From Colivicinus sp963607765 (GTDB lineage Bacteria > Bacillota_I > Bacilli_A > Erysipelotrichales > Erysipelotrichaceae): a stretch of 34,094 nt of DNA. Location of the stretch: positions 1-34,094 of the forward strand of contig CAVDDT010000008.1 of NCBI GenBank assembly GCA_963607765.1. The letters run 5' to 3'. The notes beneath the pieces were generated by a model. That model saw nothing but the letters and a program-made list of their open reading frames with translations. It ran no database searches and was not told the DNA's origin. Made by a program: the position numbers and the translations under genes. Positions 14,311 to 21,685 of the stretch are shown here, piece by piece. Numbering within the stretch: the stretch's first letter is position 1; every line of letters begins with the position of its first letter.

Positions 14311-15459
14311 ATGGAAAATAAATTTACTGGATTTGACTCTTCTATTCTATATCGTTGTAACCAAAAATACTATGACAAAGTTTTATCTAAGTATGAACTC
14401 GGCTATACGCAAATGTTGTTTCTTTTAAAGATATATGAAAACGAAGGACAAAATATGAATGACTTAGCTACTGTTGGCAGTTTTGATAAAGGAACTATTA
14501 CTAAATCCTTACAAAAGCTTGAACAATTAGGCTATGTAGATATAGTAAATAGCAGTTTTGATAAGCGAAGCAAACTTCTTTATACTAGTCCTAAAGCTAA
14601 GGCCATTATGCCCAAACTATATTTGCTAAGACAGGAATGGCAAGAATATTTAAGCAAAGATCTTGATTATAAAGAGCTTGAAACATACATGAATGTTGTG
14701 GAAAAACTAGTTGTTAAAGCTAGAGAATATAATCTTCATGAAAGTAAGAGCGATGTGAAAATTTATGGCATGCAGAAGCTGACGCTACTTGACTATCCTG
14801 GCAAGATGGCAGCGACTTTATTTACTGGCGGGTGTAACTTTAGATGCCCATTTTGTCATAATCGTTCATTAGTCTTCTTGAATGAACAAGATGGGGAAAT
14901 TGATAAAGATATTATTTTTGATTATCTTTCTTTAAGAAAAAAGATGCTTGATGGAGTATGCATTACAGGTGGTGAGCCTTTGCTTCACGAAGGGATAGAA
15001 GACTTTATTAAATCAATTAAGGAACTTGGTCTTTTAGTTAAACTCGATACTAATGGTTCTAACTTTGAAAAATTAGAAAAACTAGTTTCAAATAAATTGG
15101 TTGACTATGTCGCAATGGATATCAAGAATGTGAAAAGTGAATATACACGTACCATCGGGCTTAATGATTATGATTTGAGTGAAGTTGAAAGGTGCGTTGA
15201 TTATCTAAAACAAGGACATGTTGATTACGAGTTTAGGACAACACTGGTTAAAGAATTTCACGAAAATGTTGATTTTAGTGAAATTGGAAGATGGCTAAAC
15301 GGTGCCAAGAATTATTATCTTCAAAACTTTGAAGATAATGGGACATGTATCGAGAGCGGCTTACATAGTTTGGATATAAACAAGATTAGAGAAATAAGAG
15401 ATATATTAAAGCCATATATAGAAAATGTTTCGATAAGGGGACTTAAGGAGGAGATATAG
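14311..15459 (+). CDS. fusion: MarR winged-helix domain + radical-SAM activase of NrdD
   Basis: This is a 382-aa two-part protein. Residues 1-145 are a complete MarR-type regulator, with the helix-turn-helix near 49-77 (MNDLATVGSFDKGTITKSLQ and the following helix) and the wing near 81-93 (SSFDKRSKLLYTS). Residues 150-382 are a radical-SAM enzyme of the longer NrdG-like type. Its opening is GMQKLTLLDYPGKMA, the cluster Cys are 175, 179 and 182 in CNFRCPFC, and TGGEP follows at 219-223. It stands directly before nrdD, so it should activate that enzyme and probably also control the operon through the palindrome at 14251. The frame runs without a break, so the fusion is not a sequencing artefact visible here. 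No Shine-Dalgarno is clear. Confidence 0.88.
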   Translation: MENKFTGFDSSILYRCNQKYYDKVLSKYELGYTQMLFLLKIYENEGQNMNDLATVGSFDKGTITKSLQKLEQLGYVDIVNSSFDKRSKLLYTSPKAKAIMPKLYLLRQEWQEYLSKDLDYKELETYMNVVEKLVVKAREYNLHESKSDVKIYGMQKLTLLDYPGKMAATLFTGGCNFRCPFCHNRSLVFLNEQDGEIDKDIIFDYLSLRKKMLDGVCITGGEPLLHEGIEDFIKSIKELGLLVKLDTNGSNFEKLEKLVSNKLVDYVAMDIKNVKSEYTRTIGLNDYDLSEVERCVDYLKQGHVDYEFRTTLVKEFHENVDFSEIGRWLNGAKNYYLQNFEDNGTCIESGLHSLDINKIREIRDILKPYIENVSIRGLKEEI

Positions 15460-17817
15460 ATGTACAGAGTTATTAAAAGAGATGGAAAAATTGTTGAATT
15501 TGATGTGACAAAAATTTCAGAAGCTATTAAGATGGCTTTTGACGCCTTAGAGAGAGATTATCATCCAAGCATTATTGATATGTTAGCTCTTAGAACTTGT
15601 GCTGATTTTGAGCCAAAGATTAAAGACAACAAGATTAGTGTTGAAGATATTCAAGATAGTGTTGAAAAAACATTGAGCGATGCCAATTATGCTGATGTAG
15701 CTAAAGCTTATATTCTTTATCGTAAACAAAGAGAAAAAGCTCGTAATATTGGTGCTACAATGCTTGACTATAAAGAACTAGTTAACTCATATGTTGACTC
15801 TATTGACTGGAGGGTTAAAGAAAATTCTACCGTTACTTATTCTGTAGGCGGTTTAATTTTGTCTAATTCTGGTGCCATTACTGCTAATTATTGGCTAAGT
15901 GAAATTTATGATGATGAAATAAGTGGAGCACATCGAAATTGTGATCTTCATATTCATGATTTAAGTATGCTTACTGGCTATTGTGCTGGCTGGTCTCTTA
16001 AACAGCTTATCCAAGAAGGCTTAGGCGGTATTAAGGGAAAGATTACAAGTGCTCCCGCAAAACATTTAAGCACATTATGTAACCAAATGGTTAATTTCTT
16101 GGGAATCATGCAGAATGAATGGGCTGGCGCTCAAGCTTTTTCTAGTTTTGATACTTATTTGGCTCCTTTTGTAAGAGAGGATAATCTTTCATATAAGGAA
16201 GTTAAACAAAATATCCAATCTTTTATTTATGGTGTAAACACTCCGTCTCGTTGGGGTACACAAGCGCCTTTCACAAACATTACTCTAGATTGGACTGTTC
16301 CAGAAGATATGGCCGAACAATATTGCATTGTTGGCGGCAAGGAACTTGATTATAAGTATAAAGATTGCAAGAAAGAAATGGATATGATAAATAAGGCTTT
16401 CATAGAAGTTATGATTGAAGGCGACGCTAATGGCAGAGGCTTCCAATATCCTATTCCTACTTATTCAATTACTAAAGAGTTTGATTGGTCAGATAACGAA
16501 AACAATCGATTATTATTCGATATGACAGCTAAATATGGCACCCCATATTTCTCTAATTATGTTAATTCTGATATGAAACCTAGCGATATTAGATCTATGT
16601 GTTGTAGATTACGACTTGATTTAAGAGAGCTTAGAAAGAAATCAGGCGGTTACTTTGGCTCAGGTGAATCTACTGGCTCAGTTGGTGTTGTTACTGTTAA
16701 TATGCCAAGAATTGCTTATTTATCAAGCAATAAAGAAGATTTCTATAAGCGTTTAGATCATATTATGGATATTGCGGCTAGATCTCTTAGAATTAAAAGA
16801 GAAGTTATCACAAAGCTATTAGAAAGTGGATTATATCCATATACTAAGAGATATTTAGGCACTTTTAAGAATCACTTTTCTACAATTGGCCTTGTTGGCA
16901 TGAACGAAGCTTGTTTAAATGCTAATTGGCTAAACAAGGACTTAACGCATGAAGAGTCTCAAGATTTTACTGAAGAAGTATTAAATCATATGCGTGAAAG
17001 ACTAGTGATTTATCAAGAAAAATATGGCGATTTATACAATCTTGAAGCTACTCCAGCCGAAAGCACGAGCTACCGTTTAGCCAAACATGATAAAAAATCT
17101 TTTCCAGATATTATTACAGCCAATGATAATTCTGGAGTTCCTTATTATACTAATTCTTCTCATTTACCAGTTGGCTATACAGAGGATGTGTTTAAGGCAC
17201 TTGATATCGAAGATAGATTTCAAACATTGTATACATCAGGTACGGTCTTCCATACTTTCTTAGGTGAAAAGCTTCCCGATTGGAAGTCGGCTGCTAACTT
17301 AGTAAGAAAGATTTCTGAAAACTACAAGCTTCCTTACTATACAATGTCTCCAACTTATTCTATTTGTCCTGACCATGGCTATATAACTGGAGAAGTTTAT
17401 AGTTGCCCAAAATGTGGAAAAAAGACTGAAGTGTGGTCTAGAATCACTGGTTACTATCGTCCAATTTCTAACTGGAATGATGGCAAGGTTCAAGAGTTTA
17501 AAGATAGAAAAGAATATATTCCTGCTTCAAGTGTTTTGAAGGCAAAAGAGGTTGCTGAAGAGAAAAAAGAAGAAGAGAAAACCGTTTCTGAATTTAAGCC
17601 GGAGAAACTAACTGTATTTATTCAAGAACATTGTCCTAAATGCAAGGGCGCTGAACAAAGACTTAGATTAAATGATGTTGATTACACAACTATTGATTGT
17701 AATCAAAATGTTGAATTAGCTAAACAATTAGGTTTAACAGAAACACCAACAATAATCGATACTGATGGAAATAGATATGTTGGTGCTAATGCAGCCCTTG
17801 ATTATTTAAATAAATAG
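15460..17817 (+). CDS. nrdD: class III ribonucleotide reductase NrdD with C-terminal glutaredoxin domain
   Basis: NrdD reduces ribonucleoside triphosphates to deoxy forms with a glycyl radical, under anaerobic conditions. Residues 1-95 form the ATP-cone that senses dATP/ATP (opening VIKRDGKIVEFD). The catalytic barrel follows, and then a zinc site (CPDHGY and CPKCGKK). The radical loop RITGYYRP has the glycyl radical near Gly664. After a charged linker (about 690-715), residues 716-785 form a glutaredoxin/NrdH-like domain with CPKC at 725-728 and cis-Pro763 in ETPTI. This domain is absent from the usual 700-aa NrdD and suggests reduction by a dithiol rather than by formate. The start follows the stop of the activase directly, with AAGGAGGAGA upstream. 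Confidence 0.95.
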   Translation: MYRVIKRDGKIVEFDVTKISEAIKMAFDALERDYHPSIIDMLALRTCADFEPKIKDNKISVEDIQDSVEKTLSDANYADVAKAYILYRKQREKARNIGATMLDYKELVNSYVDSIDWRVKENSTVTYSVGGLILSNSGAITANYWLSEIYDDEISGAHRNCDLHIHDLSMLTGYCAGWSLKQLIQEGLGGIKGKITSAPAKHLSTLCNQMVNFLGIMQNEWAGAQAFSSFDTYLAPFVREDNLSYKEVKQNIQSFIYGVNTPSRWGTQAPFTNITLDWTVPEDMAEQYCIVGGKELDYKYKDCKKEMDMINKAFIEVMIEGDANGRGFQYPIPTYSITKEFDWSDNENNRLLFDMTAKYGTPYFSNYVNSDMKPSDIRSMCCRLRLDLRELRKKSGGYFGSGESTGSVGVVTVNMPRIAYLSSNKEDFYKRLDHIMDIAARSLRIKREVITKLLESGLYPYTKRYLGTFKNHFSTIGLVGMNEACLNANWLNKDLTHEESQDFTEEVLNHMRERLVIYQEKYGDLYNLEATPAESTSYRLAKHDKKSFPDIITANDNSGVPYYTNSSHLPVGYTEDVFKALDIEDRFQTLYTSGTVFHTFLGEKLPDWKSAANLVRKISENYKLPYYTMSPTYSICPDHGYITGEVYSCPKCGKKTEVWSRITGYYRPISNWNDGKVQEFKDRKEYIPASSVLKAKEVAEEKKEEEKTVSEFKPEKLTVFIQEHCPKCKGAEQRLRLNDVDYTTIDCNQNVELAKQLGLTETPTIIDTDGNRYVGANAALDYLNK

Positions 17818-17818
17818 C

Positions 17819-18730
17819 ATGGATAAGATTTATGATATTGCAATAGTTGGCGGTGGTCCAAGCGGACTTACTGCCGCTATTTATGGGCTTAGAAATAATA
17901 AAAGTGTTGTAGTAGTTGAAAGAAATGTGTTTGGTGGTCAAATCACTAATTCTCCATGCGTAGAAAATATTCCTGGGTTTAAGGAAATAAGCGGTGACGA
18001 ATATGGCGACATATTGCTTGATCAAGTAATGAATCTTAAAGGTGAATTTGTTTTTGATGAATGTAGTGGTGTCGACAATGGTGGCATTATTACTTTGCAT
18101 TTTTTAAATAGTGAAGATATCAAAGCCAAAACATTAATATTAGCTACTGGTAGCGTACATCGTACTTTAAATGTTGAATACGAAGATTCCTTAATAGGCA
18201 AGAAAGTTCATTTTTGTGCAGTATGTGATGCGAATTTGTATAAAAATAAAACAGTTTGTCTTGTTGGCGGTGGCAATTCGGCATTAGTTGAAGGAAATCT
18301 TTTGGCTAATGTTTGTAAGAAACTAATTATCTTACAAGATTTAGACCATTTTACGGGCGAAGAAAAACAAATTAATAAATTATATTCTCACGATAATATT
18401 GAAGTTCATTTTAATACTAGTGAGCTTAATTATCTTGTCCTAGATAATGAATTTTATGGTTTAAGGTATAAAGAAGAAGGCATGGAAAAGATCGCTAATT
18501 GCGATGGTGTTTTCTTAGCCATTGGGCTTGTGCCAAATAATCAAGTGTTCTCTAATTTATTAGACTTAGATTCTAGGGGATATTTTATAAGCGATGAAGT
18601 TAAGACAAAGTATGAAAATATTTTTGTGTCGGGGGATTGCCGAAATAAATATTTAAGACAAGTTGTTACAGCCCAAAGTGATGGTGCTTTAGCCGCTAGT
18701 CTTGCGTGCGAGTATTTGGGAGGAAAATAA
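17819..18730 (+). CDS. trxB: thioredoxin reductase-like flavoprotein lacking the NADPH motif
   Basis: This is a 303-aa FAD enzyme of the TrxB family. The FAD-binding loop is GGGPSG (residues 11-16), the redox motif is CAVC (133-136), the second nucleotide loop is GGGNSA (150-155), and the C-terminal FAD motif GDCRNKYLRQVVTA is intact. In ordinary TrxB the strand after GGGNxA ends in HRRxxxR, which binds the 2'-phosphate of NADPH. Here that place (170-183) reads ILQDLDHFTGEEK and has no Arg pair. NADPH is therefore an unlikely donor; NADH or a ferredoxin-type donor is possible. It follows nrdD by one base and probably reduces the glutaredoxin domain of that protein. No Shine-Dalgarno, so it is likely coupled to nrdD translation. 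Confidence 0.88.
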   Translation: MDKIYDIAIVGGGPSGLTAAIYGLRNNKSVVVVERNVFGGQITNSPCVENIPGFKEISGDEYGDILLDQVMNLKGEFVFDECSGVDNGGIITLHFLNSEDIKAKTLILATGSVHRTLNVEYEDSLIGKKVHFCAVCDANLYKNKTVCLVGGGNSALVEGNLLANVCKKLIILQDLDHFTGEEKQINKLYSHDNIEVHFNTSELNYLVLDNEFYGLRYKEEGMEKIANCDGVFLAIGLVPNNQVFSNLLDLDSRGYFISDEVKTKYENIFVSGDCRNKYLRQVVTAQSDGALAASLACEYLGGK

Positions 18731-19968
18731 TGAATATTGTTGATTTTTTAAATAATAGTCCTAGTAGCTATAATGCGATTGATACGATTAAAAATATCTT
18801 AGACAATAATGGCTACACTGAATTAAAGGAAACTGAAGATTATAAGCTAGAAAAAGGCCATAAATATTATGTAACTCGTAATGGTTCTAGTTTGATTGGC
18901 TTTAATGTTGGAAACAAATTAGATAATCCTCATTTGCAGCTAACTGCTTCTCATTCAGATTGCCCTAGTTTTGCTTTAAAACCAAATTCATGGGTATATG
19001 ATAATGGCTATTTGAAACTTAATACGGAAGTGTATGGTGGTGTAATATTATATTCTTGGTTTGATAGGCCACTTAGTATTGCTGGCAGGGTTATTTATAA
19101 GGAAGACAATAAGGTTAAGTCAATGCCTTATATTTATAAAAAACCATTTTGCATTATTCCTTCTTTAGCTATTCATTTAAACAGGGAAGTAAACAACGAT
19201 TTAAAATTAAACCCACAAGTTGATTTAATGCCACTTGTTTCATTGGAGAAAAAAGATATTAAGGAATTCTTAAAAGAAGACACAAACAAGGAAGTAATAA
19301 GCTACGATTTATTCTTATACCCAATAGAAAAAGCCTATACATGGGGAAAGGATAATGAATTTATTAGCGGCCAACATTTAGATGATTTGCAATGTGCCTA
19401 TACTTGTTTGATGGGCTTTGTGAACAATTTTAATGATGATAATTTAAATGTATACTGCTGCTTCGACAATGAAGAAATTGGCTCAAGCACAAGACAAGGC
19501 GCTGATTCAGATTTTCTAAGCACAACCCTAAAAAGAGTATGCAATAGTTTAGACGTTGATTATTATAAGCTACTAGCTAAGGGATATATGTTATCTTGCG
19601 ATAATGCTCATGCTTTGCATCCAAACCATGGCGAAAAATATGACCAAAATAATCGTTGTTATATGAACAAGGGTCCGGTTATCAAACATGAGTCTAGAGC
19701 TTATACTAGTGATGGCTTGTCTCTTGGATTATTCACTAATCTTTTAGATGAAAATAATATTCCTTATCAATTCTTTGCAAATAGAAGTGACAGCAGGGGT
19801 GGAAGCACTTTAGGCAACATTTCAAACAATCATAGTTCTATGCTGTCACTAGATATAGGACTTGCTCAATTATCGATGCATTCAGTCATTGAAACAGCGG
19901 GAAACAAAGATAATGATTATATGATAAGTGCCATAAAGGCTTTCTATAACACATATTTAGTAGATTAA
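18730..19968 (+). CDS. M18 family aminopeptidase
   Basis: This is a 412-aa zinc aminopeptidase of the M18 (aspartyl aminopeptidase) family, which trims N-terminal residues from peptides in the cytoplasm. Zinc ligands and catalytic residues are visible in order: TASHSD, ISGQHLDDL, FDNEEIGSSTRQGAD, ANRSDSRGGSTLG, and the final His in LSMHSVIE. The length fits the family (about 430). ATG 18730 is chosen because GGGAGGA precedes it and it overlaps the TAA of trxB by one base (TAATG). The ORF opens earlier, at 18706, inside trxB. A terminator follows the stop, closing the operon that began at 14311. Confidence 0.93.
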   Translation: MNIVDFLNNSPSSYNAIDTIKNILDNNGYTELKETEDYKLEKGHKYYVTRNGSSLIGFNVGNKLDNPHLQLTASHSDCPSFALKPNSWVYDNGYLKLNTEVYGGVILYSWFDRPLSIAGRVIYKEDNKVKSMPYIYKKPFCIIPSLAIHLNREVNNDLKLNPQVDLMPLVSLEKKDIKEFLKEDTNKEVISYDLFLYPIEKAYTWGKDNEFISGQHLDDLQCAYTCLMGFVNNFNDDNLNVYCCFDNEEIGSSTRQGADSDFLSTTLKRVCNSLDVDYYKLLAKGYMLSCDNAHALHPNHGEKYDQNNRCYMNKGPVIKHESRAYTSDGLSLGLFTNLLDENNIPYQFFANRSDSRGGSTLGNISNNHSSMLSLDIGLAQLSMHSVIETAGNKDNDYMISAIKAFYNTYLVD

Positions 19969-19988
19969 AAGAACCGAAAGGTTCTTTT
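19967..19988 (+). terminator. Rho-independent terminator of the nrdD operon
   Basis: AAAAGAACC and GGTTCTTTT form a 9-bp stem closed by a GAAA tetraloop; the 3' arm ends in four T. The U tract is short, so it may leak into the next unit. Confidence 0.7.
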
Positions 19989-19992
19989 CTTA

Positions 19993-19998
19993 TATAAT
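19993..19998 (+). promoter_or_regulatory. -10 box of buk, predicting a near-leaderless mRNA
   Basis: A perfect TATAAT ends eight bases before the ATG at 20007, with no Shine-Dalgarno in between. It abuts the preceding terminator, and I see no clear -35. Confidence 0.5.
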
Positions 19999-20006
19999 AG
20001 ATAAGT

Positions 20007-21098
20007 ATGAAAATATTAGTTATTAATCCCGGTAGTACTTCTACCAAGCTATCGATATATGAAAATGATCATGAGCTTTATACAGAGAGTATCTTTCATG
20101 ATGCACCTGTTTTATTAAAGTTTAAACATGTTAATGATCAAATGGAATTTAGAGAAAGAGTTATCTTAGATTTTTTAAATAAACATAATGTTTCTTTTGA
20201 AGATATAGATGCCATTACTGGAAGAGGAGGCAGCGCTTATTCTCAAAAGTCAGGTGTAATCAAGATTGATGAAAGTCTTTATTTAGATACTTATAATGGT
20301 GTAGGCGGAAGCGAACATGCGGCTAAGCTTGGTGTTATGCTGGCTTATAAATTGGGAAAAGAGCACAATATCAAATGTTACACAATGGATGCGACAAACG
20401 TAGATGAATTGTGTGATTATGCACGTATTACTGGAATTAAGGGTGTTTATCGAAATGCTCAAAGTCATGTTTTAAACCAAAAAGCGGTAGCTAAATATTA
20501 TGCAAGAGAAATAGACAAAAAATATGAAGAATGTAACTTCATTGTTTGTCATATCGATGGTGGTATAACAGTTTCTGCTCATCATAACGGAAAAATGATT
20601 GATGGCAATGTTGGATCCGGTGGAGATGGAAGCTTTACTCCCACAAGAATTGGCTCTGTTCCTGTTTTAACTTTACTTGATTATATAGAGAAACATTCTC
20701 TTCAAGATGTGCGTACTATGTGCTCTAGAAGTGGTGGCTTTGTTTCCTATTTTAATACTAGTAATGTTGATACAATTAGAGAACTAATAAAAAAAGGAGA
20801 TAAGAAGGCTTCTTTAATTTGGAAAGCAATGATTTATAATGTTGCCAAAGAGATTGGCAGCATGTCTTGCGTTCTTAAAGGCAATGTGGATGCGATAATT
20901 CTTACTGGTGGCTTTATTCGCTTTAATGATTTGATAGATGATTTAAAGGAATACTGTGGCCATATTGGAAAAATAGTTTGCGTAGCTGATAGAGAACAAG
21001 AAACATTAGCTTTAGAAACTTATAAAGTTTTAACTGGTGAAATAGAGGCTAATGAATATACTAAAGAGCCAGTTTTTAAGGGGTTTGATTTTATTTGA
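20007..21098 (+). CDS. buk: butyrate kinase
   Basis: This 363-aa kinase belongs to the acetate/butyrate kinase fold and makes ATP and butyrate from butyryl phosphate, or acts on related branched acids. The family features are the opening VINPGSTSTKLSIYE, the segment RNAQSHVLNQKAVAKYYA, ICHIDGGITVSAH, DGDGSFTPTRIG, and the late ILTGGF loop. The length is standard for Buk and shorter than acetate kinase (about 400). No phosphotransbutyrylase gene (ptb) lies beside it, although the two usually pair. It begins a unit with the CPCC gene, the toxin-like gene and uvrB. Confidence 0.9.
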   Translation: MKILVINPGSTSTKLSIYENDHELYTESIFHDAPVLLKFKHVNDQMEFRERVILDFLNKHNVSFEDIDAITGRGGSAYSQKSGVIKIDESLYLDTYNGVGGSEHAAKLGVMLAYKLGKEHNIKCYTMDATNVDELCDYARITGIKGVYRNAQSHVLNQKAVAKYYAREIDKKYEECNFIVCHIDGGITVSAHHNGKMIDGNVGSGGDGSFTPTRIGSVPVLTLLDYIEKHSLQDVRTMCSRSGGFVSYFNTSNVDTIRELIKKGDKKASLIWKAMIYNVAKEIGSMSCVLKGNVDAIILTGGFIRFNDLIDDLKEYCGHIGKIVCVADREQETLALETYKVLTGEIEANEYTKEPVFKGFDFI

Positions 21099-21295
21099 TG
21101 AAAAGAGTTTATTTATATAGATGTCCTGTATGTGAGAAATACATTTTTGAAGAAGGACCAAACAGCTATGAAATATGTCCGATATGTGGATGGGAAGATG
21201 ATTTAAGCCAAGTTGTTTATCCTGAAAGTAGTGGGGCAAATAAGGAATCGTTAAACAGATACAAGGAGATGTGGAAAGCTCATGAACAAGAATAA
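21098..21295 (+). CDS. CPCC-family cysteine-rich small protein
   Basis: This is a 65-aa protein with two zinc-type Cys pairs, CPVC and CPICGWEDD, followed by QVVYPESSGANKESLNRY. This is the pattern of the small cysteine-rich CPCC family (CPxC...ICPVCGWEDD...GANxxSL). Function is unknown; many members stand near polymorphic toxins. ATG 21098 overlaps the buk stop codon by one base (TGATG), and TTG 21095 is a less likely start. Its last 14 bases overlap the next gene, so the two are tightly coupled. Confidence 0.8.
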   Translation: MKRVYLYRCPVCEKYIFEEGPNSYEICPICGWEDDLSQVVYPESSGANKESLNRYKEMWKAHEQE

Positions 21296-21683
21296 GGCAA
21301 TGAAAATATTGACTGTAATTATAGCTTTGCTTATAGGAACAGTTTATGCAGTTATACAACTTCGATATTCGGATATAGATACTGGCGATGATACTGATGA
21401 TACCACTGAATATATTGAATATCATTTTAGAAACGAGAAATATCTTAATTCTCACTATAAGAAACATGGCATTGAAATGGGTTTTACTAGTGCTGAAGAA
21501 TATGAAAAGGCAGCTAGCGATGTAATCAATAGTGCATATGCTATGCATAAAATTGAAAAGGAAAATGGTGATGGCGTTTACTACATCATGAATACTAACG
21601 AATTTGTTGTATTAAGCTTTGATGGTTATATTCGAACTTATTTTAATCCAACAGATGGCATAGATTACTATAATAGACAATAG
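21282..21683 (+). CDS. membrane-anchored protein with a toxin-type nuclease-like domain
   Basis: This is a 133-aa protein. Residues 8-27 form one membrane helix (ILTVIIALLIGTVYAVIQL), followed by an acidic linker (DTGDDTDDTTE). Residues 55-133 resemble the C-terminal domain of many polymorphic toxins of the Barnase/EndoU/ColicinE5/RelE-like group. HYKKHG (58-63) supplies two His, FTSAEEYEKAAS follows, and the tail is NTNEFVVLSFDGYIRTYFNP then GIDYY. The usual toxin has this domain behind a long secretion region; here it stands nearly alone. It may be a small surface nuclease or a repurposed fragment. The overlap with the CPCC gene makes that gene a candidate partner. The match is from memory and needs a profile search. 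Confidence 0.6.
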   Translation: MNKNKAMKILTVIIALLIGTVYAVIQLRYSDIDTGDDTDDTTEYIEYHFRNEKYLNSHYKKHGIEMGFTSAEEYEKAASDVINSAYAMHKIEKENGDGVYYIMNTNEFVVLSFDGYIRTYFNPTDGIDYYNRQ

Positions 21684-21685
21684 TT

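Noticed and set aside
21030..21548. 172-aa minus-strand ORF across buk, CPCC and the toxin-like gene
   Set aside because: It covers three plausible plus-strand genes, shows low-complexity Cys/Ile/Ser composition typical of antisense of AT-rich DNA, and has no clear start site.
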